A program made the position numbers and the translations under genes. A DNA stretch of 64,000 nt from Hirundichthys speculiger (Eukaryota > Chordata > Actinopteri > Beloniformes > Exocoetidae). The notes under the pieces are model-generated. The model saw only the letters and a program-made list of their open reading frames with translations. It did no database searches and was not told the DNA's origin. The stretch is from NCBI GenBank assembly GCA_018398805.1, contig JAGFBZ010000003.1, positions 318,790 to 382,789 on the forward strand, in the 5' to 3' direction. Positions 12,137-23,997 of this stretch are shown in pieces (position 1 is the first letter of the stretch; each line of letters opens with the position of its first letter).

Positions 12137-15100
12137 TGGACCTGGACTCCTCCAGGACCCTGAGACCTGGACTCCTCCAGGACCCTGAGACCTGGACCTG
12201 GACTCCTCCAGGACCCTGAGACCTGGACCTGGACTCCTCCAGGACCTGAGACCTGGACCTGGACCCCCTCCAGGACCCTGAGACCTGGACCTCCAGGACC
12301 TGGACCTCCTCAGACCCTGAGACCCGGACCTGGACTCCTCCAGGACCTGAGACCTGGACCTGGACTCCTCCAGGACCCTGAGACCTGGACCTGGACCCTC
12401 CTCCAGGACCCTGAGACCTGAGACTGACCCTCCAGGACCCTGAGACCTCCCTGGACCTCCTCCAGGACCCTGAGACCCGGACCTGGACTCCCAGGACCCT
12501 GAGACCGGACCTGGACCCTCCAGGACCCTGAGACCTGGACTCCTCCAGGACCCTGAGGCCTGGACCTGGACTCCTCCAGGACCCTGAGACCTGGACCTGG
12601 ACTCCTCCAGGACCCTGAGACCTGGACCTGGACTCCTCCAGGACCGGCCCTGACCCTCCATGAGTCTGGACCTGGACTCCTTCAGGACCTGAGGCCTGGG
12701 ACCTGGACTCCTCCAGGACCCTGAGACCCGGACCTGGACTCCTCCAGGACCCTGAGACCTGGACCTGGACTCCTCCAGGACCCTGAGACCTGGACCTGGA
12801 CTCCTCCAGGACCCTGAGACCTGGACCTGGACTCCTCCAGGACCCTGAGACCTGGACCTGGACTCCTCCAGGACCCTGAGACCTGGACCTGGACTCCTCC
12901 AGGACCCTGAGACCTGGACCTGGACTCCTCCAGGGCCCTGAGGTCTGGACCTGGACTCCTCCAGGACCCTGAGACCTGGACCTGGACTCCTTCAGGACCC
13001 TGAGACCTGGACCTGGACTCCTCCAGGACCCTGAGACCTGGACCTGGACTCCTCCAGGACCCTGAGACCTGGACTCCTCCAGGACCCTGAGACCTGGACC
13101 TGGACTCCTCCAGGACCCTGAGACCTGGACCTGGACTCCTCCAGGACCCTGAGACCTGGACTCTTCCAGGACCCTGAGACCTGGACTCCTCCAGGACCCT
13201 GAGACCTGGACTCCTCCAGGACCCTGAGACCTGGACCTGGACTCCTCCAGGACCCTGAGACCTGGACCTGGACTCCTCCAGGACCCTGAGACCTGGGGAC
13301 CTCCAGACCCTGAGACCTGGACTGGACCCTCCGGACCCTGAGACCTGGACCTGGACTCCTCCAGGACCCTGAGACCTGGACCTGTACTCCTCAGGACCCT
13401 GAGACCTGGACCTGGACTCCTCCAGGACCCTGACCTGGACCTGGACCTCCGGACCTGGACCTGGACTCCTCCAGGACCCTGAGACCTGGACCTGGACCCT
13501 GGACCCTGAGGGCCTGGACCTGGACCCTCCAGGACCCTGAGGCCTGGACCTGGACTCCTCCAGGACCCTGAGACCTGGACCTGGACTGGACCTCCAGGAC
13601 CCTGAGACCTGGACCTGGACTCTCCAGGGCCCTGAGGGGACCTGGACTGAGACCTGGACCTGGACTCCTCCAGGACCCTGAGACCTGGACCTGGACCCTG
13701 ACCAGGACCCTGAGACCTGACCTGGACCCTCAGGACCCTGAGACCTGGACCTGGACCCTGGACCTGGACCTGAGACCTGGACCTGGACCCAGGACCCTGA
13801 GACCTGGACCTGGACCCTCCAGGACCCTGACCTGACCTGACCTGGACTCCTCCCAGGACCCGACCTGACTGGACTCTCCAGGACCCTGAGACCTGGACTC
13901 TTCAGGACCCTGAGACCTGGACCTGGACTCCTCCAGGACCCTGAGACCTGGACCTGGACTCCTTCAGGACCCTGAGACCTGGACCTGGACTCCTCCAGGA
14001 CCCTGAGACCTGGACCTGGACTCCTCCAGGACCCTGAGACCTGGACCTGGACTCCCTCCAGGACCCTGAGACCTGGACCTGGACTCCTCCAGGACCCTGA
14101 GACCTGGACTGGACTCCAGGACCTGGACTCCTGGACCTGGACTCCTCCAGGACCCTGAGACCTGGACCTCTCCAGGACCCTGAGACCTGGACTCTTCCAG
14201 GACCCTGAGACCTGGACCTGGACTCCTCCAGGACCCTGAGACCTGGACCTGGACTCCTCCAGGACCCTGAGACCTGGACCTGTACTCCTTCAGGACCCTG
14301 AGACCCGGACCTGGACTCCTCCAGGACCCTGAGACCTGGACCTGGACTCCTCCAGGACCCTGAGGCCTGGACCTGGACTCCTCCAGGACCCTGAGGCCTG
14401 GACCTGGACTCCTCCAGGACCCTGAGACCTGGACCTGGACTCCTCCAGGACCCTGAGACCTGGACCTGGACTCCTCCAGGACCCTGAGACCCGGACCTGG
14501 ACTCCTCCAGGACCATGAGACCTGGACTGGACCTCCAGGACCCTGAGACCTGGACCTCCTCCAGGACCCTGAGACCTGGACTCTCTCCAGGACCCTGAGA
14601 CCGGACCTGGACTCCTCAGGACCCTGAGACCTGGGACTCCTCCAGGACCCTGAGACCTGGACCTGGACCCTCCAGGACCTGAGGCTGGACCTGGACCCTC
14701 CAGGACCCTGAGACCTGGACCTGGACTCCTCCAGGACCCTGAGACCTGGACCTGGACTCCCAGGACCCTGAGACCGGGACCTGGACCCTCCAGGACCCTG
14801 GACCTGGACCTGGACTCCTCCAGGACCCTGAGACCTGGACTCCTCCAGGACCTGAGACCTGACCTGGACCTGGACCTGACCTGACTCCTCCAGGACCCTG
14901 AGACCTGGACTCCTCCAGGACCCTGAGACCTGGACCTGGACCCCTCCAGGACCCTGAGACCTGGACTCTCCAGGACCTGAGACCCTGGACCTGGACTCCT
15001 CCAGGACCCTGAGGACCTGGACCTGGACTCCTCCAGGACCCTGAGACCTGGACTGGACTCCTAGGACCTGAGACCTGGACCCTGGACCTCCTGGACCTGA

Positions 15101-15302
15101 GACCTGGACCTGGACTCCCTCCAGGACCCTGAGACCCTGGACCTGGACTGGACTCCAGGACCCTGAGGGACCTGGACCTGGACTCCTCCAGGACCCGGAT
15201 GGCCTGGACCTGACCTGGACTCCTCCAGGACCCTCCTGAGACCTGGACTCTGGACAGGACTCCTCCAGGACCCTGAGACCTGGACCTGGACTCCTCCAGG
15301 AG
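12137..15302. repeat. 31-bp minisatellite array, about 100 units
   Basis: Unit of 31 bp with CCTGGACCTGGACTCCTCCA then a GGACCCTGAGA end. Shorter versions lacking one CTGGAC hexamer are frequent. The minus strand stays open with a 31-residue period. Regular copies flank two indel-rich zones (12240-12660 and 13280-13870, again 14510-15290). The array stops exactly where the LINE fragment at 15303 begins. Confidence 0.95.
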
Positions 15303-15583
15303 TCACTCCCCTCTGGCAGGAGGCTGCGGTCCATCAAGACCAGAACCTCACGCCACAAGAACAGTTTCTTCCCGTCTGCTGTCAGCCTTATTAATAAGAC
15401 CCGGACCCCCCGACACCCCCCACTCTCCCCCTCTGACTGTGACACTGCTGTCACATTGACAGAACTCAGTAACTATGGTTACATTAACGCTCAGTCTGAA
15501 CTACCTGTTCATTTAAACATTTTCACGTCACATCACTCTCAGTCGCTCTGCCCTTAATGCAAAAAACAGTTTGTGTCAATATA
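15303..15583 (+). mobile_element. LINE 3' fragment: end of the reverse-transcriptase ORF and start of its 3' UTR
   Basis: From 15303 a frame reads SLPSGRRLRSIKTRTSRHKN, continues with FFPSAVSLINK and ends at TAA 15555-15557 (84 codons). This is the C-terminal wording of fish L2/CR1-type LINE ORF2 proteins. The element is 5'-truncated at the edge of the 31-bp array and its 3' UTR is interrupted by the element at 15584-15949, resuming at 15952. Its clade is from recognition, not a search. Confidence 0.75.
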
Positions 15584-15949
15584 CAGTCATGGAAAAAATT
15601 ATTATACCACCTTGTTTTCTTCAGTTTCTTGCTCATTTTAATGCCTGGTACAACTAAAGGTACATTTGTTTGGACAAACATAACGATAACCACAAAGATT
15701 GCTCATAAGAGTTTTATTTAAGAGCTGATATCTTACCATTTTCCATGGTTTTCTTGATTATAACCTAAATCACTTAAGTTTTTACATCAATAGCTATGGC
15801 GTTGTACTGCCAAAAACACTGCTTTTATGCATTCAGTGTTTTCTTTTCTGTCTGTTTTAGTCACATGATGACGTTTAGTGGAACCAGGTATTAAAATGAA
15901 CAAGAAACTGAAGAAAAAAATGGTGGTCTAATAATTTTTTCCATGACTG
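15584..15949. mobile_element. 366-bp non-autonomous DNA element with long inverted repeats and TA target duplication
   Basis: Begins CAGTCATGGAAAAAATTATT and ends with the matching complement (AATAATTTTTTCCATGACTG), flanked by TA on both sides (15582-15583 and 15950-15951). Inverted ends starting CAGT with a TA duplication fit a Tc1/mariner-type MITE; this terminal sequence is common in fish genomes. No transposase is encoded. It sits inside the 3' UTR of a LINE, so it inserted later. Confidence 0.85.
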
Positions 15950-15951
15950 TA

Positions 15952-16068
15952 TATTTATATTGTAATATTTGTAGTCTACATTGTTTGTTATATTTTTCCT
16001 TAACTGCATGCACCATCATCGCCACAACAAACTCCTCGTATGTGTAAAATCGTACCTGGCAATAAAGT
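15952..16068 (+). mobile_element. distal 3' UTR of the interrupted LINE
   Basis: Continues the LINE after the MITE and ends AATAAA (16061-16066) directly followed by GTTGATTC repeats, the standard 3' end of this fish LINE type. Confidence 0.7.
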
Positions 16069-16179
16069 TGATTCTGATTCTGGTTCTGATTCTGGTTCTG
16101 ATTCTGATTCTGATTCTGGTTCTGGTTCTGATTCTGGTTCTGGTTCTGGTTCTGATTCTGATTCTGATTCTGATTCTGA

Positions 16180-16214
<35 letters not shown>

Positions 16215-16626
16215 ATTCTGATTCTGGTTCTGATTCTGATTCTGGTTCTGATTCTGATTCTGGTTCTGATTCTGATTCTGGTTCTGGTTCTGATTCTGAT
16301 TCTGATTCTGGTTCTGGTTCTGATTCTGATTCTGGTTCTGGTTCTGATTCTGATTCTGGTTCTGATTCTGATTCTGATTCTGGTTCTGGTTCTGATTCTG
16401 ATTCTGATTCTGTTCGATTCTGGTTCTGGTTCTGATTCTGATTCTGATTCTGATTCTGGTTCTGGTTCTGATTCTGGTTCTGATTCTGATTCTGGTTCTG
16501 ATTCTGATTCTGGTTCTGATTCTGATTCTGATTCTGGTTCTGATTCTGATTCTGATTCTGATTCTGGTTCTGGTTCTGGTTCTGATTCTGATTCTGGTTC
16601 TGGTTCTGGTTCTGATTCTGATTCTG
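16069..16626. repeat. (TGATTC/TGGTTC)n hexanucleotide tract grown from the LINE tail
   Basis: About 93 hexamers, all TGATTC or TGGTTC apart from one interruption near 16412. LINEs of this type end in a few such hexamers; here the tail is over 550 bp. The open frames of Asp-Ser/Gly-Ser or Leu-Ile/Leu-Val repeats are by-products of the tract. Confidence 0.95.
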
Positions 16627-17198
16627 GATTCAGTCCCGTCCTTGCTGTTTCACAGACCAGAGTCCAGAAAACTCCAGCAGATTCATGGAGACAAACCAGA
16701 ACCAGTTAGAAGATTTCATCCTGTCTCCTCCACTCTGATTGGCTGATGTCTGAAGTGAAGTGGACCCGCCCGTTGATTCTATTGGCTGTGTGGGTTCCAC
16801 AGAGCTGTCAATCATCCGGACACGTCCTTGCAGAAACGCTCAGCTGAATGTTCTAGACTGCTGAGATGTTTCCTCCATGAGCCCAAACAGATCTGACCTC
16901 TAAAATCATTTCCTCCGGTCTGCTGACGTCTGGACGTTTATTCCACATTTATTTCACGTGTGCTACTTTCATTTAGACACGTGTAGTTGACGAGATGAGC
17001 TCGTTTGTGTCGTTGAAGAGCCTCATCTGTAAATAATTTGACAGCCGTGTCTCTGCTCTGCTGGAACCTCAATAATTTAGGAACCTCCTTCCTGAAGCTG
17101 GAACATCAGAACCACGGTCGAGTCTCAACCGACGACATGTTCTGGACCGCCGTCACCGTTAATGTCACATGTTTCTAAAGATCCGTGTCTCTACTCAC
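16627..17198. other. intron 1 of the unidentified gene, donor side
   Basis: Mostly single-copy-looking sequence. The last bases on the left-going strand form the donor GTGAGTAG at 17191-17198. No other feature supported. Confidence 0.5.
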
Positions 17199-17249
17199 CC
17201 GAGCGCTGGGCGTCCGGCCGATGTAGGGGTTCTGGACCACGCTGCTCAT
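17199..17249 (-). CDS. first coding exon of an unidentified vertebrate gene
   Basis: Seventeen codons, MSSVVQNPYIGRTPSAR, with a good start context (CTTCACCATGA) and a full-consensus donor CGG|GTGAGT in phase 0. The next exon on the same strand (8022-8353) begins in phase 0, so the two join without a stop into a 127-residue N-terminus. The flanking 17250-17400 is fairly CpG-rich, fitting a 5' untranslated region or promoter, though no TATA box is evident. I do not recognise the protein. The exon call rests on start context, donor, phase agreement and a credible sequence rather than on homology. Confidence 0.62.
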
Positions 17250-17420
17250 GGTGAAGCCCGGAGAACCTGGAGGTCTAGTCTGAAACCGGGACCGGCGGTC
17301 TCTGGACGGCTCCAGACGGGTTAGCGCGTCTTTCTACTCCTTCCTCGGTCACATGTCTCGGAGAAGCACCTATGAGCGACCCAGCCTGCGCCGCAGAGAG
17401 CTGAAATTCATTTTACAGGT
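17250..17420 (-). promoter_or_regulatory. possible 5' UTR or promoter of the unidentified gene
   Basis: GC- and CpG-rich sequence immediately upstream of the ATG at 17249 on the minus strand, unlike the flanking AT-richer DNA. No TATA box or clear initiator can be fixed, so the transcription start is unknown. The call is inferred from position and composition only. Confidence 0.3.
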
Positions 17421-18179
17421 AAATTATTTATCGGCACTAAAACGGGCATCTGCACTAAAAGCTCGTCTGTAACAAGCAAAAAGCAAACTAAAGCTTTGTC
17501 TCTTTATTTTTAGGAAAGAAATCTGCTTCCACTTCACTGTTTCTTTAAAGCAGTCGTCTCTGTGACTGGACGTCCTGACTGGAGTCTCCACAAATGTCCA
17601 CCGCCGTCCAGTAAGAGAACTGGGATTAATCACTGCGTCTGTAGTTGTTGGTATTTGACTGCTCACACAAACTCACCCAATAAACTTTTTGAAAAAGGGG
17701 AACCAATAATTGTACAGAAATAACTGGACAAACCTCTGTGTGATGTCATCAGAGGATTCTGAAGGATGAACCTGAGCTGACTCCGCCCACCCTGGTTCAT
17801 CCAAAAACTAGCTAATGGGTGGAACCAACAAACCTGGTAATGGTTAAAACACGCCCACCTTACCTCCTTACCGCCGTCTGTGATGTCATCACAGGTTTCT
17901 ACAGACTCATTCAGGAGCCCCTCCTTCCTCATACCTCACGGCACACACCTTATGTTGTAAAAGGGCGGAGCAAGCAGGACTGGAACACGCCCACCTCAGG
18001 TCAGTCACATCCAGGGGCGTGGCACCTCCAGAACCCTCCCGAAGTGCCCCCCCACTACGATGCCCGTGGTCACAGTTAGCCATTTTAGCATCACCAGTTT
18101 AGCTATTGCTAACATGATGCTAATTAACACAATTTAAGTCATTCTGATCAAATCTGTCTAAATGTCCCTCATTTAAAAT
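17421..18179. other. intergenic spacer upstream of the unidentified gene
   Basis: Single-copy-looking DNA with several short open frames of 60-90 codons on both strands, none with splice sites, recognisable domains or good codon structure. May include upstream regulatory sequence of the minus-strand gene. Confidence 0.4.
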
Positions 18180-19790
18180 GTCCACCTGTCTGCTGCTGGT
18201 GGAGACAGAAGGTCCATCAGTCTAATGGTGGAGACAGAAGGTCCATCAGGCTGCTGGTGGAGACAGAAGGTCCATCAGTCTACTGGTGGAGACAGAAGGT
18301 CCATCAGGCTGCTGCTGGTGGAGACAGAAGGTCCATCAATCTGCTGGTAGAGACAGAAGGTCCATTAGTCTACTGGTGGAGACAGAAGGTCCATCAGTCT
18401 ACTGGTGGAGACAGAAGGTCCACCTGTCTGCTGCTGGTGGAGACAGAAGGTCCACCTGTCTGCTGCTGGTGGAGACAGAAGGTCCATCAATCTGCTGGTA
18501 GAGACAGAAGGTCCATTAGTCTACTAGTGGAGACAGAAGGTCCATCAATCTGCTGGTAGAGACAGAAGGTCCATTAGTCTACTGGTAGAGACAGAAGGTC
18601 CACCTGTCTGCTGCTGGTGGAGACAGAAGGTCCATTAGTCTACTGGTAGAGACAGAAGGTCCACCTGTCTGCTGCTGGTGGAGACAGAAGGTCCATCAGT
18701 CTAATGGTGGAGACAGAAGGTCCATTAGTCTGCTGGTGGAGACAGAAGGTCCATCAGTCTGCTGCTGGTGGAGACAGAAGGTCCATCAGTCTAGTGGTGG
18801 AGACAGAAGGTCCACCTGTCTACTGCTGGTGGAGACAGAAGGTCCATTAGTCTGCTGGTGGAGACAGAAGGTCCATCAGTCTACTGGTGGAGACAGAAGG
18901 TCCATCAGTCTGCTGGTGGAGACAGAAGGTCCATCAGTCTGCTGCTAGTGGAGACAGAAGGTCCATCAGTCTGCTGCTGTGGAGACAGAAGGTCCATCAG
19001 TCTGCTGGTGGTGGAGACAGAAGGTCCATCAGTCTACTGGTGGAGACAGAAGGTCCATCAGTCTGCTGCTGATGGAGACAGAAGGTCCATCAGTCTGCTG
19101 GTGGAGACAGAAGGTCCATCAGTCTGCTGGTGGAGACAGAAGGTCCATCAGTCTGCTGGTGGAGACAGAAGGTCCATCATCGTCTGCTGGTGGAGACAGA
19201 AGGTCCATCAGTCTGCTGCTGGTGGAGACAGAAGGTCCATCAGTCTGCTGCTGGTGGAGACAGAAGGTCAATTAGTCTGCTGGTGGAGACAGAAGGTCCA
19301 TCAGTCTACTGGTGGAGACAGAAGGTCCACCTGTCTGCTGCTGGTAGAGACAGAAGGTCCATCAGTCTGCTGCTGGTGGAGACAGAAGGTCCATCAATCT
19401 GCTGGTAGAGACAGAAGGTCCATCAGTCTACTGGTGGAGACAGAAGGTCCATCAGGCTGCTGCTGGTGGAGACAGAAGGTCCATCAGGCTGCTGCTGGTG
19501 GAGACAGAAGGTCCATCAGTCTACTGGTAGAGACAGAAGGTCCATCAGTCTGCTGGTGGAGACAGAAGGTCCATCAGTCTACTGGTGGAGACAGAAGGTC
19601 CATCAGTCTGCTGGTGGTGGAGACAGAAGGTCCATTAGTCTGCTGGTGGAGACAGAAGGTCCATCAGTCTACTGGTGGAGATAGAAGGTCCATCAGTCTG
19701 CTGCTGGTGGAGACAGAAGGTCCATCAGGCTGCTGCTGGTGGAGACAGAAGATCCATCAGTCTGCTGGTGGAGACAGAAGGTCCATCAGG
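18180..19790. repeat. 29/32-bp minisatellite array, about 54 units
   Basis: Units contain GGTGGAGACAGAAGGTCCAT then a CAGTCTGCT end; a 3-bp version (one extra CTG) makes 32-bp units. Main variants are CTGCTGG, CTACTGG and CTGCTGCTGG, and TGGTGG versus TGGTAG. The GCTGGTGG octamer is present in many units. Few indels apart from the CTG step, so frames stay open over long distances with no sign of a gene. Confidence 0.95.
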
Positions 19791-20247
19791 TTAGTCTTCT
19801 ACCATCAGCTTCATCCTCAGACCCTTCAGACCCTTCAGACCAGGGTCTTGAGGGACCTCAGTTCTTCTGACAACATGAGATCGTAGAGATCATCATCATC
19901 ATCTCTCAGATCTTCTGAACTGTGAATAAAGAGGTGACAGCTAGAAATGGCGTCTGGTCATTTGGTTGGACATTAATTCATCTAATTTTACCTGATGACC
20001 TTCCTGAACTCCTCAGTTGTCATGGATGTACCTGGGTGTGTTTATTTCTTTTATAGTTGGACCCTCACCAGGTGAAATGTCTCCATGATTAGGGGTGTGG
20101 TCTTCTGATTGACAGCTGTCTGTGGTGAAGGGCTTTTCTGTCATCGCCTCAATAATGGAGCAACGTCTTGATGATCGTTATCTTTCTTGTGTCATCTCCA
20201 GTGCTCTGGTGGAGGTCTGCTGGATGACCCTGGACCAGCATCACCAG
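19791..20247. other. spacer between minisatellite and telomere-like repeat
   Basis: Includes a short (CATCAT)n stretch near 19890 and a GTGAATAAAG near 19922 that could be a LINE 3' end on the plus strand, but no further support is seen. Confidence 0.35.
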
Positions 20248-21328
20248 TAACCCCTAACCCCTAACCCCTAACTCTAACCCCTAACCCTAATCCCTAACTC
20301 TAACTCCTAACCCTAACTCCTAACCCCTAACCGTAACTCCTAACCCCTAACCCTAACTCCTAATCCCTAACCCTAACCCCTAACCCTAACTCCTAACCCC
20401 TAACCTTAACTCCTAACCCCTAACTCTAATCCCTTACCCCTAACTCTAACCCCTAACTCTAACCCCTAACCCCTAACCCTAACCCCTAACTCTAACCTCT
20501 AACCCCTAACCCCTAACTCTAATCCTTAACCCCTAACCCCTAACTCTAACCTCTAACCCTAAACCCTAATCCCTAACTCTAATCCCTTGCCCCTAACCCT
20601 AAACCCTAATCCCTAACTCTAATTCCTAACCCCTAACCCCTAACCTCTAACCCCTAACTCTAACCCCTAACCCCTAACCCCTAACCCCTAACCCCTAACT
20701 CTAACCCCTAACCCCTAACCTCTAATCCCTTAACCCCTAACCCCTAACTCTAACCTCTAACCCCTAACCCTAACCCTAATCCCTAACTCTAATCCCTTGC
20801 CCCTAACCCTAAACCCCTAACCCCTAACTCTAAACCCCTAACCCCTAACTCTAACTCTAACAACCCCTAACCCTAACCTAACCCTAACTAACCCCTAACC
20901 CCTAACTCTAACCCTAACCCCTACCCCTAACCCTAACTCCTAACCCCCCTAACCCTAACCCTAACCCTAACCCCTAACCCTAACCTAACCCCTAACTCTA
21001 ACCTAACCCCTAACCCCTAACTCTAATCCTTAACCCCCTAACCCCTAACTCTAACCTCTAACCCCTAACCCTAAAATCCCCTAACCTAATCCCTTGAACC
21101 CCTAACCCCTAACCCCTAACCCCTAACCCCCCTAACCCTAACCCTAACTCTAACCCCCCTAACCCTAACCCCTAACCCTCTAACCCCTAACCCCTAACCC
21201 CTAACCCCTAACCCTAACCCCTAACTCTAATCCCTTACCCCAACCCCTAACCCCTAACCCCTAACCCTAACCCCTAACTCTAACCCCTTACCCCTAACCC
21301 CTAACTCTAACCCCTAACCCCTAACCCT
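20248..21328. repeat. interstitial telomere-like array (CCCTAA/CCCCTAA)n, about 1.1 kb
   Basis: Mixed 6- and 7-bp units CCCTAA, CCCCTAA and CTCTAA, with rarer CCTTAA and TCCCTAA. The vertebrate telomere repeat is TTAGGG; the dominant unit here has an extra base and is heavily mixed, so it is a degenerate internal tract and not a chromosome end: single-copy DNA and genes continue on both sides. The G-rich strand is the minus strand. Confidence 0.92.
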
Positions 21329-23400
21329 TGGTTGAACTTAAGCCAGCGGTTCTGACCGTGTCTCCATGAATAGATGCTGCATCCAGGACCAGAACCTGGA
21401 TCAGAGGAAGATGATGGAGGTCTGATCTACAGAAAGAAAGACGTCCAGACTCCAGTCACATGTTTTCATTTGTGGATCTTTAATGAAAAGATAATTACAC
21501 GAGTGTTTTACACAACAAGAGGCTGAGGGGCATAAATGTCGATACGATTTTCTTTTCTAGATCAATACGTAATAAATAATGGTGTCGTCACATATACACA
21601 TGCAAACGTCAGAGTTTATTTCAATAAAACAGGTGCAGAACAGAGGAGGAAGTTGGAAATGTGAATAAATATGTACAGAAGGTAGATGTTCTCCAGGACT
21701 TCAGACTTTATAAACTCAGATAATTTCAAGAAATAAACTCTGACTTTATGATTTTAGAAATCTGCAGGTTTGTGAGTTTTTACTCTTTAATTCAAAGTCA
21801 GGAATTTATACTTTGTGAACTTAGAAATAAAAAGAGACGTTTCTGACTTTATAAATCCAGATGTTTGAGAGAGAAAAATTCAAAGTTCCTACTTTATAAA
21901 TGTTTAAATTTTGATGTTTATGAGATAAAACTCAGAAATTCAGCTTTGTAAACTCACAAATGTGAAGAAAGTCTGACTTTATTCACAAGTCAAAGTTCAC
22001 GAATTTGTGAGAGAAAAGAGTCAGAAAGGATTAAAGCGTTTTTATGACGATCATTCTGTGAAAAACCAGATGTTAACAGAAATGAAGAGACAAACGTCTT
22101 CTGTTTAAACTGTGAGAACGATGCAACAGCGCCTCTCTGTGGAAAGATAACAGCACTGAGGCATGTTTGGTTGTTTCTCGGGTGATTCTTGGAATCGCTC
22201 TGGTTTCCATTGATCCTCCAGATCTTGATCAATGAAGCAGATCAGATTAATGAAATATTCAAGTTTATCAGAGCTCATCTCTGTCTGGATTCAGCCTGGA
22301 ACATTCTAGAACATCTCCGCATGGACCGGACCAGACTGGGAGAGTTTTCAGGGGAACGTCCAGACGGACTGTTGGTCCAGCCGTGACATGCGGGGTCCCA
22401 CAAGGCTCCGTGTTGGTCCCGTTACTGTTTTACTTGTACAAGCTTCATTTTTCACAATTACAATCTATCTGCAAAATAATTAAAGAACAGTGTCCAAATA
22501 TATTTGCCAATAAAATCTAAAACCTGTGAATCCTCACAGCCTTTGTTAAACTGTGTTGAAGAGGAACGTTTAGACAGATGTTTGGTTCAGTCTTTCACCC
22601 CCGTGTCACTGACGTTTATCAGGAGCCAAATATAAAACCGTTTTTATTTGATATCAATGTCACAGAGCTGTTCTGGTTTGTTCGTATCTTCAGTCTGGAA
22701 CAGCTGCAGGGCTGTAGGTGATTCCTCAAGGACGTATCCCAGGAAGGACCCAGCGACGCGAACTGTCTCCGCTCATCTGTGGACGGTCAGAGGGACTGAG
22801 GGGAAGAGACTTTTACAAAAACGAGTTTCCAAACTTGAAGAAGACGACTCTGCAGAAGATTCAACCCAAACAAATGATCCAGCGTGGACAGCTGTATTAA
22901 TTAACAGGACTCGTGTAATTACATCACAGGAACTCTGTTAAATGACACTGATGCTGCTTACAAATGTTGGTGCAAAAATAATGTATATATATATATAAAA
23001 ACAACTATTGGAAACCTTTGAAACCTTTGAGTCTGTTGCCGTGGATTTGGTTGGTCCTGTCGAAGCCCTGATAGCTGCCTGTTTAGGGTTCCAGCTAAAC
23101 CAGCGTTTAAAGGTCCCTTATCATGAACCAGACTTCTGGTGTGTCATCTTAGATATATTTGGTCTTTTGCGTCTCCGGTGGAACATCTGTGAACATCTGC
23201 TGAAGACCCAAACCTGTCCATCTGTGTTGGACCATGGAGACATCAGCTACATGAAGGCAACTTCTGCAGCTCTGGATTCTGTCTTCATCACTGTGAACTT
23301 CATGCTCTGGTCCTCACCGGGCCTCAGGAGACAGCAGGACTGTCTCATCTACAAGACCATTTCAGAGTGAGGCCGTCTGTGAGGCCTCATGTCTCCAGGC
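21329..23400. other. pax7 3' flank: AT-rich degenerate repeats and single-copy DNA
   Basis: No exon supported. Between about 21690 and 22040 runs a loose AT-rich repeat built on ACTTTATAAACTCAGAAAT-like phrases. Possible minus-strand polyadenylation signals for pax7 are AATAAA at 22643-22648, 21978-21983 and 21615-21620, and ATTAAA at 21479-21484; which one is used cannot be told. The 120-codon open frame at 23008-23370 has no recognisable domain, and I do not call it a gene. Confidence 0.45.
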
Positions 23401-23997
23401 AGGAGACGGGACCAGGTACAACCGGGCAGCCCGGAGACGGGACCAGGTACAACCAGGCAGCCCAGAGACGGGACCAGGTACAACCGGGCAGCCCAGTGAC
23501 GGGACCAGGTACAACCGGGCAGCCCGGTGACGGGACCAGGTACAACCGGGCAGCCCAGAGACGGGACCAGGTACAACCGGGCAGCCCAGAGACGGGACCA
23601 GGTACAACCGGGCAGCCTGTGACGGGACCAGGTACAACCGGGCAGCCCAGAGACGGGACCAGGTACAACCGGGCAGCCCAGAGACGGGACCAGGTACAAC
23701 CGGGCAGCCCAGTGACGGGACCAGGTACAACCGAGCAGCCTGTGACGGGACCGGGTACAACCGGGCAGCCCGGTGACAGGACCAGGTACAACCGGGCAGC
23801 CTGGAGACGGGACCAGGTACAACCGGGCAGCCCAGGTACAACCGGGCAGCCCGGAGACAGGACCAGGTACAACCGGGCAGCCCGGTGACGGGACCAGGTA
23901 CAACTGGGCAGCCTGGAGACGGGACCAGGTACAACCGGGCAGCCCAGGTACAACCGGGCAGCCCGGAGACAGGACCAGGTACAACCGGGCAGCCCGG
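23401..23997. repeat. 31-bp CpG-rich minisatellite, about 20 units, with a 112-bp higher-order unit
   Basis: Unit contains GGGACCAGGTACAACCGGGC then an AGCCCAGAGAC end. In the last 230 bp a block of three full units plus one 19-bp short unit is repeated: the short junction CCCAGGTACAACC occurs at about 23831 and again 112 bp later. Open frames on both strands are artefacts of the repeat. Confidence 0.93.

Noticed and set aside
16040..16709. Asp-Ser-repeat or Leu-Ile-repeat protein (dentin phosphoprotein-like)
   Set aside because: It is the (TGATTC/TGGTTC)n tail of a LINE, directly after AATAAA.
20248..21328. True chromosome end
   Set aside because: The repeat is degenerate, is dominated by a 7-bp unit, and has genes and single-copy DNA on both sides.
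23008..23370. 120-codon open frame as a gene
   Set aside because: No recognisable domain, start inside an AT repeat, no splice sites or supporting neighbours; length is within chance.
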